DNA of 10,205 nt from positions 1 to 10,205 of the forward strand of contig JAHIZN010000321.1 in assembly GCA_018814245.1 (NCBI GenBank), given 5' to 3'. The stretch's first letter is position 1; each line of letters begins with the position of its first letter. A program made the position numbers and the translations under genes. The notes below the pieces were generated by a model that was not told where the DNA came from, did not search any database, and saw only the letters and a program-made list of their open reading frames with translations. Shown here in pieces: positions 1 to 6,146 of the stretch. This DNA is from a bacterium. GTDB taxonomy: Bacteria; UBA9089; CG2-30-40-21.

Positions 1-52
1 GTCCCTATAATCGCATCAGTTATTTTAAGGTTGACACGACACTATCATACCA

Positions 53-1339
53 TCAACAAATAGTTCCTACAAGATCATACTCTGTGGCAGCGATTATCTT
101 TACAGGCACAATCTCCCCCATCTTTCGATGCCTTCCCTTGATGTATATTACCCCATCTATCTCAGGAGCCTCGTACTGGCTTCTGCCAAACATCCCCTGT
201 TCAATATATCCCTCAATAATTATATCTAATGTCTTCCCAATCTTTTTCTTCTTTTTCTTAAAAGACACCTTTTTTTGTAATTTCATTATCTGGTGCTGCC
301 TTTCTTCCTTTACCTTCTCATCCACCTGATTTGGAAAATCAAAGGCAGGCGTATTATGCTCCTTAGAATAAGGGAAAACGCCAAGGTGCTCAAACCTTGT
401 TTCCTCTACAAAATCAAGCAGCATCTTAAACTCATCCTCTCCTTCGCCAGGGAAACCAACGATAAGAGATGTTCGCAAGGCAATATCCGGGATAGACTGC
501 CTTAGCCTGTTAATCAATTCTTTTATTTGCTGAGAAGAAACCTTTCTATTCATAGCCTGAAGGATAGAATCACTTATATGTTGAACAGGCAGATCAATAT
601 AATGGCATATATTGGGAAATTTTGCCATTATTTCTATGAGTTCATCAGTAACATGTGCTGGATGCGTATACATCAGCCGAATCCAGAGATTATCAGAGAT
701 AGTTGTTAATTGTTTTAATAGCTCAGGCAGCATAAGCCTGCCATGGGTGTCCTTGCCATAAAGGGTTATATCCTGAGCTATCAGGTTTATCTCACGGCTG
801 CCGATTACGGTAACAAGCTCATCAACCTCTTTTATGATACTATCCATATCCCTGCTTTGATACTTGCCACGCAAGGAAGGAATAAGGCAATAAGAGCAGC
901 AATTATTACACCCATCAGCTATCTTAACATAGGCTGTATGCGGAAGTGTAGCGATAATGCGGGGATAGGAATGCTGATAAGACTCTTTATTCAGGTCTGC
1001 TTGTTTTTCATCAGCTATTGTCTGATGAATCTTGTTTATTTCTCCCACACCAATCAAATGGTCTATTTCAGGGAATTCATCCAACAGTTTTTCCCCATAT
1101 AATTGAACAAGACACCCGGCAACAATCAGTTTTTTGTATTTTCCTGTATATTCTGTAATTACCTCTTTTGACTCTTCCCTTGCCTTTTCCAGAAAGGCAC
1201 AGGTATTAATAATAAGTACATCTGCTTCTTCCGGATTGAATGTAATCTCATATCCTTGCTCCTTAAGAATTCCAAGCATAATCTCTGTATCCACCAGATT
1301 CTTTGGACACCCGAGGCTAATAGCTGATACCTTAGACAT
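53..1339 (-). CDS. rimO: Ribosomal protein S12 methylthiotransferase RimO
   Basis: This is a radical-SAM methylthiotransferase that adds a methylthio group to the conserved aspartate of ribosomal protein S12 in the cytoplasm. It has 428 aa, close to the roughly 440 aa of known RimO. The N-terminal UPF0004 domain carries the three cysteines of the auxiliary cluster (C11, C47, C76; 'ISLGCPKNLVDTE' is typical of RimO rather than MiaB). The radical-SAM CxxxCxxC motif is C144, C148, C151, and the C-terminal TRAM domain covers about 365-428. The ATG at 1337-1339 is preceded by a strong GGAGG (1345-1349) at 5-nt spacing. A run of six lysines (361-366), encoded by a 9-bp tandem duplication, sits just before the TRAM domain and is slightly odd. 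A repeat-filled 524-bp gap separates it from the upstream gene, so it is probably transcribed separately. Identification is firm. Confidence 0.96.
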   Translation of the reverse strand: MSKVSAISLGCPKNLVDTEIMLGILKEQGYEITFNPEEADVLIINTCAFLEKAREESKEVITEYTGKYKKLIVAGCLVQLYGEKLLDEFPEIDHLIGVGEINKIHQTIADEKQADLNKESYQHSYPRIIATLPHTAYVKIADGCNNCCSYCLIPSLRGKYQSRDMDSIIKEVDELVTVIGSREINLIAQDITLYGKDTHGRLMLPELLKQLTTISDNLWIRLMYTHPAHVTDELIEIMAKFPNICHYIDLPVQHISDSILQAMNRKVSSQQIKELINRLRQSIPDIALRTSLIVGFPGEGEDEFKMLLDFVEETRFEHLGVFPYSKEHNTPAFDFPNQVDEKVKEERQHQIMKLQKKVSFKKKKKKIGKTLDIIIEGYIEQGMFGRSQYEAPEIDGVIYIKGRHRKMGEIVPVKIIAATEYDLVGTIC

Positions 1340-1449
1340 TTATACCTCCAACTTTATAATCAGGATAATCAAACATCAGAAATTCTCATTTTGAAACGCC
1401 AACGACAAAAGCACGAACAGGATTGTAATGGTAAGCGTTCAGCCGTCAG

Positions 1450-1476
1450 CAGTGAAAGGCTAAAGCCTGAACTCCA
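1450..1476. repeat. 27-bp REP-like repeat, copy 1
   Basis: This 27-bp sequence matches 2482-2508 in inverted orientation at 25 of 27 positions. It contains a short self-complementary core (AGGCT...AGCCT) and so could form a small hairpin. The two copies stand on either side of the DUF4325-like gene. It looks like a dispersed intergenic palindromic repeat; no coding role is visible. Confidence 0.65.
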
Positions 1477-1498
1477 ACCATAACATTAAGGCTTGTTA

Positions 1499-1545
1499 GC
1501 CAGTAGCAAGTGCAACAGGAGAAGAAAGAACTACAAAGGGTGTAA
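1499..1545 (+). repeat. Internally deleted, inverted copy of the 1628-1740 repeat
   Basis: Positions 1499-1516 match the inverse complement of 1723-1740 at 16/18, including GCAAGTGCAAC. Positions 1516-1545 match the inverse complement of 1628-1656, including a perfect ACAAAGGGTGTAA, with one 1-nt gap. The roughly 66 bp that separate these blocks in the 1628-1740 copy are absent here. The sequence is therefore best read as a deletion derivative of the same repeat family, facing the fuller copy across an 82-bp centre. Confidence 0.6.
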
Positions 1546-1619
1546 ACACTTAGGGAAAATAATTGCGAGTAGTAACCAAGGTAATTGCAAATGAGAAGAG
1601 TTTGATAAGTGGTTGTATC

Positions 1620-1742
1620 TTAAGGAGTTACACCCTTTGTGATTCTTTCTCTTCTGTAAATGAGATTGACACGATATAGGTCGCTATCCCCAATTATTAG
1701 TTGATGTTCTGACAGCAATAGTGTTGCACTTGCTTGTGGCAT
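1620..1742 (-). other. Short 40-codon ORF inside repeat copy, doubtful gene
   Basis: An ATG ORF of 40 codons begins MPQASATLLLSEHQLIIGDS and ends in TAA. Its first 27 codons coincide with the 86-bp repeat, and the inverted copy at 10081 reads in the same frame as MPQASATLFLLDCQLIIGDS. There is no Shine-Dalgarno sequence before the ATG. The seven differences between the copies give four amino-acid changes, which does not suggest strong protein-level selection. It may be the relic of a coding element or a chance ORF in a non-coding repeat. I recognise no family. Confidence 0.2.
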
Positions 1743-1747
1743 GTGCG
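1662..1747 (-). repeat. 86-bp island-flanking inverted repeat, left copy
   Basis: This segment matches the inverse complement of 10076-10161 at 79 of 86 positions without gaps. Similarity ends sharply at both borders. The outer end begins GAGATTGACACGATATAG and the inner end is GTTGCACTTGCTTGTGGCAT followed by GTGCG. The two copies bracket about 8.3 kb that contain every accessory gene in the window. The left copy forms part of a longer repeat whose deleted derivative lies at 1499-1545. Confidence 0.9.
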
Positions 1748-1805
1748 GGGCAAATAAAGCGTTCCTGACTTTACGCCTTTCCGTTGCCAGAGGTGCTGCC
1801 TCATA

Positions 1806-1834
1806 GTAGAGACAGGTCTCAGACCTGTCTCTAC
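1806..1834. repeat. 29-bp perfect palindrome (14-bp arms, 1-nt centre)
   Basis: The arm GTAGAGACAGGTCT (1806-1819) is followed by a single C and then by its exact inverse complement (1821-1834). It lies about 30 nt downstream of the stop codon of the DUF4325-like gene and would form a very stable stem in that transcript. No T-run follows on the minus strand, so it is not a standard intrinsic terminator. A REP-type element that stabilises the mRNA end or marks a mobile repeat is more likely. Confidence 0.85.
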
Positions 1835-1863
1835 GCAAAAGCTGGCAGCTGGCAGCTGAACGC

Positions 1864-2442
1864 TTACGATAAAATAGACTCATAAACAAACTGCCTGCCT
1901 CGTTCCTCAAGTAACTCTTCAGTGCGGCGGACAAGGTGCAATTTGTATAGATTAAGCAATCTGGTAGAACTGGTGTTAATCTCAAGGTTCATCAAGTCTG
2001 CTAATCCCCGGGCGGAAACCTTACCTTTTTCAAGTATATATGTTAAGGTATCCTTCAGATAGGTGTTTAATACCCCTAATATCTGCCAGGGGTTATCTTC
2101 ACCAAAGGATAATACGGCTAATTTCTTCCGCTCTAAGGCTACCTCGATATTTTCTTTTTGGGTTGGATTTGATACCTTCAGGATGATATATTTATCCCCA
2201 TACTCACCAGAGTTAAGTCGTGTAATAAGTTTAGCCATAATCTCATCAGCACAGGAATAATCAATAATACCAATCCCCTCAAAATCTAAGACTATTATTG
2301 CCCCTTCCTTTTCCTTTGCCAACATCCATTCCACAGCCTCCCGAATATTTTTACCCGTTTCCCGGGTAACTAAATTATAAGAGCTGTTGATAAGGAAAGT
2401 AGATAGAATGTCTTTGATTTGATAAATTTTGTGTTTATTCAT
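1864..2442 (-). CDS. DUF4325-like STAS protein with C-terminal winged helix
   Basis: This is a 192-aa protein, probably a DNA-binding partner of the STAS-ATPase encoded at 8757-9662. Residues about 20-115 look like a STAS-like DUF4325 domain, with the typical strand 'GAIIVLDFEGIGIIDYSCAD' (48-67) and a preceding amphipathic helix. Residues about 130-190 resemble a winged helix-turn-helix ('KVSARGLADLMNL', 141-153). The ATG at 2440-2442 is chosen because AAGGT (2452-2456) lies 9 nt upstream; a TTG at 2448 would leave only 3 nt. The stop codon falls within the terminal repeat of the 1431-1867 element, so the C-terminus may have been reshaped by that insertion. The HNH gene lies 116 bp upstream on the same strand. 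The domain calls rest on pattern recognition only. The regulatory role is inferred. Confidence 0.75.
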   Translation of the reverse strand: MNKHKIYQIKDILSTFLINSSYNLVTRETGKNIREAVEWMLAKEKEGAIIVLDFEGIGIIDYSCADEIMAKLITRLNSGEYGDKYIILKVSNPTQKENIEVALERKKLAVLSFGEDNPWQILGVLNTYLKDTLTYILEKGKVSARGLADLMNLEINTSSTRLLNLYKLHLVRRTEELLEERGRQFVYESILS

Positions 2443-2481
2443 TATCAATTTACCTTAACTTAATGCTCAGGAATTTCAAAG

Positions 2482-2532
2482 TGGAGTTCAGGCTTCAGCC
2501 TTTCATTGCAACTTATGAAATCCTAAAGGATT
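2482..2532. repeat. REP-like repeat copy 2 with adjacent small palindrome
   Basis: Positions 2482-2508 match 1450-1476 inverted (25/27). Positions 2519-2532 (AATCCTAAAGGATT) are a 6-bp-arm inverted repeat. Together they fill about half of the 116-bp gap between the HNH gene and the DUF4325-like gene. No T-run follows the stems on the minus strand, so termination here is unlikely, although mRNA processing is possible. Confidence 0.6.
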
Positions 2533-2558
2533 AATTCCAAGAAAGTTGCATAGCCAAT

Positions 2559-3644
2559 TTAAACGATCAAAAATAGTTGTTGTTTACAAGGCATAATTTT
2601 TGTTGTCAATAATTGATCGATGCGTCCTGAGTAACCTTCTTTATCTGGCTTGTCAAAATAGACAAATTGGTGTCCTATGTTTTGTGGATAGATTATTCTT
2701 TCCGGATTTTTTCCGATAAAAACCTCATAGTACCGATGTGGTCCAATCTTTGGTCCTACAAAGAAATGTAGCATTGCCCTTATATCTATATAATTTTTAT
2801 TAATTGCTAATAGATGGCAATACTTGTCGGTAGTAATAAATCTTGAATTAAGACTATGGACAAAAGACCCCTTAACTTGTTGAACCCACCGATCTGGGTT
2901 CCCACCATTCATTATGAATTGTTTAATCCCATCAAATTCTCTCTCACAACCAGTAAACTGGTTGAAATGCTTCAAAAAATAGTGAAAAGCTATTTTAGCT
3001 ATTGCTTGAAAATAATTGCTATTTACAATAAAAGTAGCAACACCATTTTGCTTTTCTGTTTTCTGAAATGGTAGGGTTTCACTCCACTTGATTTTTCCAT
3101 TCAATCCTGCACATAATCTTTCTATCAATCTCCGTTGTTTCTCTCCGTCCCCCACTGAAAGCCACCATTCTACGAACTCACTATTGGCTATTCCCTTTAA
3201 TTCAAGTTCTCCTTGGAGATCTCTGGTTTCTCTAATCCTGTTGGGTATAAGGATAGGATGATGTTTACCGTTTGAATCGCGTACAATAACATGTCTGGCA
3301 GGATAACTTTTTTCTGCTCCTTCTTCAGTTTCACAAAAAATTTCACAATTCTCAATATAAGGATGCTGCATTTTGATTTCGATAGGTTTACCACCAGTAC
3401 TACCTCGATAAAAAGGGTTTACTCTCTCATGATGTTTTCGACCTTTAATACCCTTTATTATTCTAAAGAATGCTTCTGGACCACAGCGGCAAAACTGTTC
3501 ATCCGATTTACCAATTTCGTTATTACAATCTATACATAATTTATCATGAAGTTGTTCAGAGTTGCGAAACTTACCCATGCAAGCAGGCATAACATGCTCG
3601 CCAGAATTTGCTGCCTGTTTATTACAGTAAATACACAGTGCCAT
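2559..3644 (-). CDS. HNH_5-like endonuclease family protein
   Basis: This is a 361-aa protein with an N-terminal treble-clef HNH-type motif: C4-x2-C7, then E16-H17, then C37-x2-C40-N41-N42. The spacing and the 'EH' / 'CN' signatures fit the HNH_5 family of metal-dependent nucleases. The long remainder (about 60-361) has no domain I recognise; it may recognise DNA or mediate partner contacts. A CRC motif at 52-54 may add to the zinc site. The ATG at 3642-3644 follows GGGAG (3650-3654) at 5-nt spacing. A good promoter lies about 60 nt upstream, so it can be expressed apart from the methylase operon, which ends 138 bp upstream. Context suggests a defence or selfish nuclease. Nuclease activity is inferred from the motif, not shown. 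Confidence 0.75.
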   Translation of the reverse strand: MALCIYCNKQAANSGEHVMPACMGKFRNSEQLHDKLCIDCNNEIGKSDEQFCRCGPEAFFRIIKGIKGRKHHERVNPFYRGSTGGKPIEIKMQHPYIENCEIFCETEEGAEKSYPARHVIVRDSNGKHHPILIPNRIRETRDLQGELELKGIANSEFVEWWLSVGDGEKQRRLIERLCAGLNGKIKWSETLPFQKTEKQNGVATFIVNSNYFQAIAKIAFHYFLKHFNQFTGCEREFDGIKQFIMNGGNPDRWVQQVKGSFVHSLNSRFITTDKYCHLLAINKNYIDIRAMLHFFVGPKIGPHRYYEVFIGKNPERIIYPQNIGHQFVYFDKPDKEGYSGRIDQLLTTKIMPCKQQLFLIV

Positions 3645-3703
3645 GCTATCTCCCTCATTAATCCGTATAATTTCTATTAATACTTGACCAGTCTAAAAGA
3701 AGA

Positions 3704-3732
3704 ATTATATTTAGTCTAATAGTTTCAGACAA
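3704..3732 (-). promoter_or_regulatory. Sigma70-type promoter of the HNH gene
   Basis: On the minus strand a TTGTCT -35 box (3727-3732, 4/6 to consensus) and a perfect TATAAT -10 box (3704-3709) are separated by exactly 17 nt. They sit in the 138-bp gap downstream of the methyltransferase-nuclease gene and about 60 nt before the HNH start codon. No terminator hairpin is visible in this gap, so readthrough from the cassette is also possible. Confidence 0.6.
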
Positions 3733-3782
3733 AAATACTTCCCTCTACTTTGATTGCTTTTTTAATCCCCATTACCTCTTCA

Positions 3783-6146
3783 TCAGTAATATTTCCCCGC
3801 AAACCACCTTTCTATCATTCCTCTAATCTGCTTACCATCTATAATCTCTACCCTTGTCTTTTCAGCCTCTATTTTTCCATCCTGAGTAAAGTCAGAAGTG
3901 GTGATACATATTGCTTTATCCTTATCTCTTGCCATTTGATAGCTATGCAATCTTTGGATTGGAGTACTTCCTACATTATGCCTCCAATTCTTACATTGAA
4001 CTATCACCTTAGAACCGTTTATTTTTGCTTCTATATCTACACCCTTATCGCTGGGTCTGCCAGTGATAACAACATCTTTGTAGCCTTCTTTTATTAATAC
4101 CTCTTTTACGAGTACCTCAAATTCCTTGCCTGAAAGTGTATGTAAGTCAATTTTATTTTTTGCCTTGACTGGTAAAACTATTTTCTTTTTAACAAATCCC
4201 TTATTAGTTTCATCGACATAGTTTTTCAGAACACTTACAATAAAACCTTTATCCTCGTTTAGAGATTCTATGGCATCCTTATCACCATTATCTAAATACA
4301 GGCTTAAGTTATAAATATAATCGTTATAGTTAAATGCCTCTTTCTCTTTGAGAAGGTCTTCAACTATCCTCGGTGTCCAATCAAGGATTCTATTTTGGAT
4401 TGTTTCTTTTCTGAAGTCTTCAAAGATGGTTATGTCTATCTTAGGTAAGAGTGTCTGGTTAGGAAGTATATCAAAATATCTCTTGATTAAAAGATGGATA
4501 AGTTCTGCATTTAAGTAGAGTGTTTTTAATCCCTGGGAGTTTGCTTCGTTGAGGATTATAGATACTGCCTCAAGAAATTTTAATTCCTTTTTTTCTTTTA
4601 TGCGATTTTGCAAGGTTTTATAAATTACCTTATCAAGCCAGACATCGCCTTCATAATAATATCTTTCAGTCTCATCAAGTTTTAGGAAAAATATAAGGCT
4701 GTCTGAAGTTATTGACCAATTTGACGACCAGAGGTATCTCATGGAAGGGTCAGCTTTTGCGTATGCAATTCTATGGATTGGCTCAAATCCTGCTTTTCGA
4801 GCTGAGAGTTTTATCTTGTTTATTATCTCCATCCATCTTTTCTTACCCGCTCTGAAAAATAATACACAATAACCGTGAACCTTTATCTTTTTACTGAAAT
4901 GGTCAAATATCTCATCTAAAGAAGAATAATATTGTTTCCATCCTCTTTTATTATTCCTTTCAGGACTATCAGTTATAATAACCTCTTTTTGTTTCATATA
5001 GTTTGAAAATTTCCATATTTCATCACCTGTCCAGAAATATAACCAATCCCTGAAAAGCTGGTTTCTCTCAAGGTAAGGAACAAGTTCAGAATATGGAGGT
5101 TCTGAGAATATCAAATCTACTGAGCCATCAACTACAGGAGTATCATTATAACTTAGATTATAAATATTTGGTTTTGTAAAATCTGATTTTAATACTCCTC
5201 CAAGTCCCTCATCATCAAACTTAAACTTCATGACCTTGTTAAACCTATCCGCAAAACATAGCCACACATTCCTTTCCACACAGCATTTATCAGGGATATG
5301 ATATAAATCCTGGCTCTTTGCCTTATAATCTGTAATTTTCATTAAATGAAGTGCTGTTACCAATGCCATCTGTAGAAAATCTCTCTCAGAGGATTTTTCA
5401 AGTTCAAGTATTGCCTCTTGAAGCAAACATAAGGCATATTGGTTTCTCTTAGTGAAAAAACAATCGTAATGGTCAGTTTTGCCCGGGGTGATATTTATTC
5501 TCGCATTTATAATTAGATTATGAGAGGGAAATCTGTAGCCTGAGTTAAGGTTTACAGAATCAATTTTCTTCTTATCAATCTCACTAAATCTCTTTCTGCC
5601 GTTTTCACATTTAGGACATTTGTAAGCCATAATTATATTTTTACCATTACTCATATATGGGTGTGACATAGGGTTATAAAATTCTATTGGATTTGGGTCA
5701 AAATATAACTTGTCTATATAGTTTTGTTCCTCACAACATACGGTAGAATATAAATCCATTATCTTTTGCTTTATTTTATCTTCTAATTCCTTAAAGAGAG
5801 TAATTATCTTCTTTTTATCTAATGGCTTCAAAAATAAATCAACAAGATACCAGGAATAATTATCAATATCGCCTGCTGTAATCTTGCATTTATTTCTGAT
5901 AGCCTCATAGACAATAATGCCTGAACCCATAAATGGGTCGTACAGATGAATTCCCTTTGTTTGGCTAATCTTTTTAAAATAGATTATAACCCGGGAAGCT
6001 ATATCGCTTGATTTTCTACCACTGAATATATATGCGTTTTTACAACAAGCCCATGGGTTAACCTCTGCGGACATTATTAACTCACCAATCTCTTTAATTG
6101 TAGTTCTTATTTCTTTTTGTTTCTGTGGGTCTAATAGCCAATACAT
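3783..6146 (-). CDS. DNA methyltransferase-Mrr nuclease fusion protein
   Basis: This is a 787-aa protein that joins a modification-type domain to a restriction-type nuclease. Residues about 25-490 form an SAM-dependent methyltransferase domain. Motif I is D70-PFMGSG, a motif II acidic region is GDID (92-95), a CxxC lies at C177/C180, and motif IV reads SEPPY (348-352), with Glu where N6-adenine methylases have Asp. Residues about 670-787 match the Mrr-type PD-(D/E)xK fold: E675 ('GKEFE'), D704 ('KGVDIEA') and Q717-C-K719. The 490-670 linker is helical and unrecognised. The domain is homologous to the N-terminal half of the upstream gene's product, sharing VERN-x-W and DRFNK stretches. The ATG at 6144-6146 lies inside the end of that gene (16-bp overlap), with GGAG at 6158-6161, so translation is probably coupled. 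Target sequence and activity are unknown. Confidence 0.85.
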   Translation of the reverse strand: MYWLLDPQKQKEIRTTIKEIGELIMSAEVNPWACCKNAYIFSGRKSSDIASRVIIYFKKISQTKGIHLYDPFMGSGIIVYEAIRNKCKITAGDIDNYSWYLVDLFLKPLDKKKIITLFKELEDKIKQKIMDLYSTVCCEEQNYIDKLYFDPNPIEFYNPMSHPYMSNGKNIIMAYKCPKCENGRKRFSEIDKKKIDSVNLNSGYRFPSHNLIINARINITPGKTDHYDCFFTKRNQYALCLLQEAILELEKSSERDFLQMALVTALHLMKITDYKAKSQDLYHIPDKCCVERNVWLCFADRFNKVMKFKFDDEGLGGVLKSDFTKPNIYNLSYNDTPVVDGSVDLIFSEPPYSELVPYLERNQLFRDWLYFWTGDEIWKFSNYMKQKEVIITDSPERNNKRGWKQYYSSLDEIFDHFSKKIKVHGYCVLFFRAGKKRWMEIINKIKLSARKAGFEPIHRIAYAKADPSMRYLWSSNWSITSDSLIFFLKLDETERYYYEGDVWLDKVIYKTLQNRIKEKKELKFLEAVSIILNEANSQGLKTLYLNAELIHLLIKRYFDILPNQTLLPKIDITIFEDFRKETIQNRILDWTPRIVEDLLKEKEAFNYNDYIYNLSLYLDNGDKDAIESLNEDKGFIVSVLKNYVDETNKGFVKKKIVLPVKAKNKIDLHTLSGKEFEVLVKEVLIKEGYKDVVITGRPSDKGVDIEAKINGSKVIVQCKNWRHNVGSTPIQRLHSYQMARDKDKAICITTSDFTQDGKIEAEKTRVEIIDGKQIRGMIERWFAGKYY

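Larger units (their letters stand above)
1431..1867. repeat. 437-bp repeat unit with 20-bp terminal inverted repeats (MITE-like)
   Basis: The unit starts with GTAAGCGTTCAGCCGTCAGC (1431-1450). It ends with the inverse complement of GTAAGCGTTCAGCTGCCAGC (1848-1867), an 18/20 match including a perfect outer 13 bp. Inside lie a REP-like sequence, an inverted pair of homologous blocks and a perfect palindrome, listed separately. It fills most of the 524-bp gap between rimO and the upstream gene. No transposase is encoded and no clear target-site duplication is visible at the flanks. The right terminus supplies the TAA stop of the DUF4325-like gene (1864-1866). A non-autonomous mobile element, or a mosaic of several REP-type insertions, is the likely explanation. 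The outer inverted repeat is seen directly; mobility is inferred. The rest of the gap (1340-1430) holds only the rimO ribosome-binding site and no convincing promoter. Confidence 0.6.

Noticed and set aside
31..60. TTGACA at 31-36 on the plus strand as a promoter, and similarity of TTGACACGA to the outer end of the 86-bp repeat
   Set aside because: No -10 box occurs at proper spacing, and the match to the repeat is about 9 bp, which may be chance.
245..262. 9-bp tandem duplication giving six lysines in RimO
   Set aside because: It keeps the frame and lies in a variable linker before the TRAM domain, so it is probably harmless sequence variation.
1340..1430. Promoter for rimO
   Set aside because: A TATAAA-like hexamer occurs but its -35 region is poor; evidence is too weak to list.
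1431..1867. CRISPR array or tRNA/rRNA gene in the repeat-rich gap
   Set aside because: The repeats are inverted and of differing kinds, with no regular repeat-spacer pattern, and no cloverleaf or rRNA-like sequence is apparent.
1620..1985. 121-codon minus-strand ORF overlapping the end of the DUF4325-like gene
   Set aside because: It runs through the repeat element and, in another frame, through the end of a convincing gene. Only its last 40 codons, within the repeat, deserve mention, and they are listed separately as doubtful.
3645..3782. Terminator between the methylase-Mrr gene and the HNH gene
   Set aside because: No stem with a following T-run is visible on the minus strand; only the promoter could be supported.
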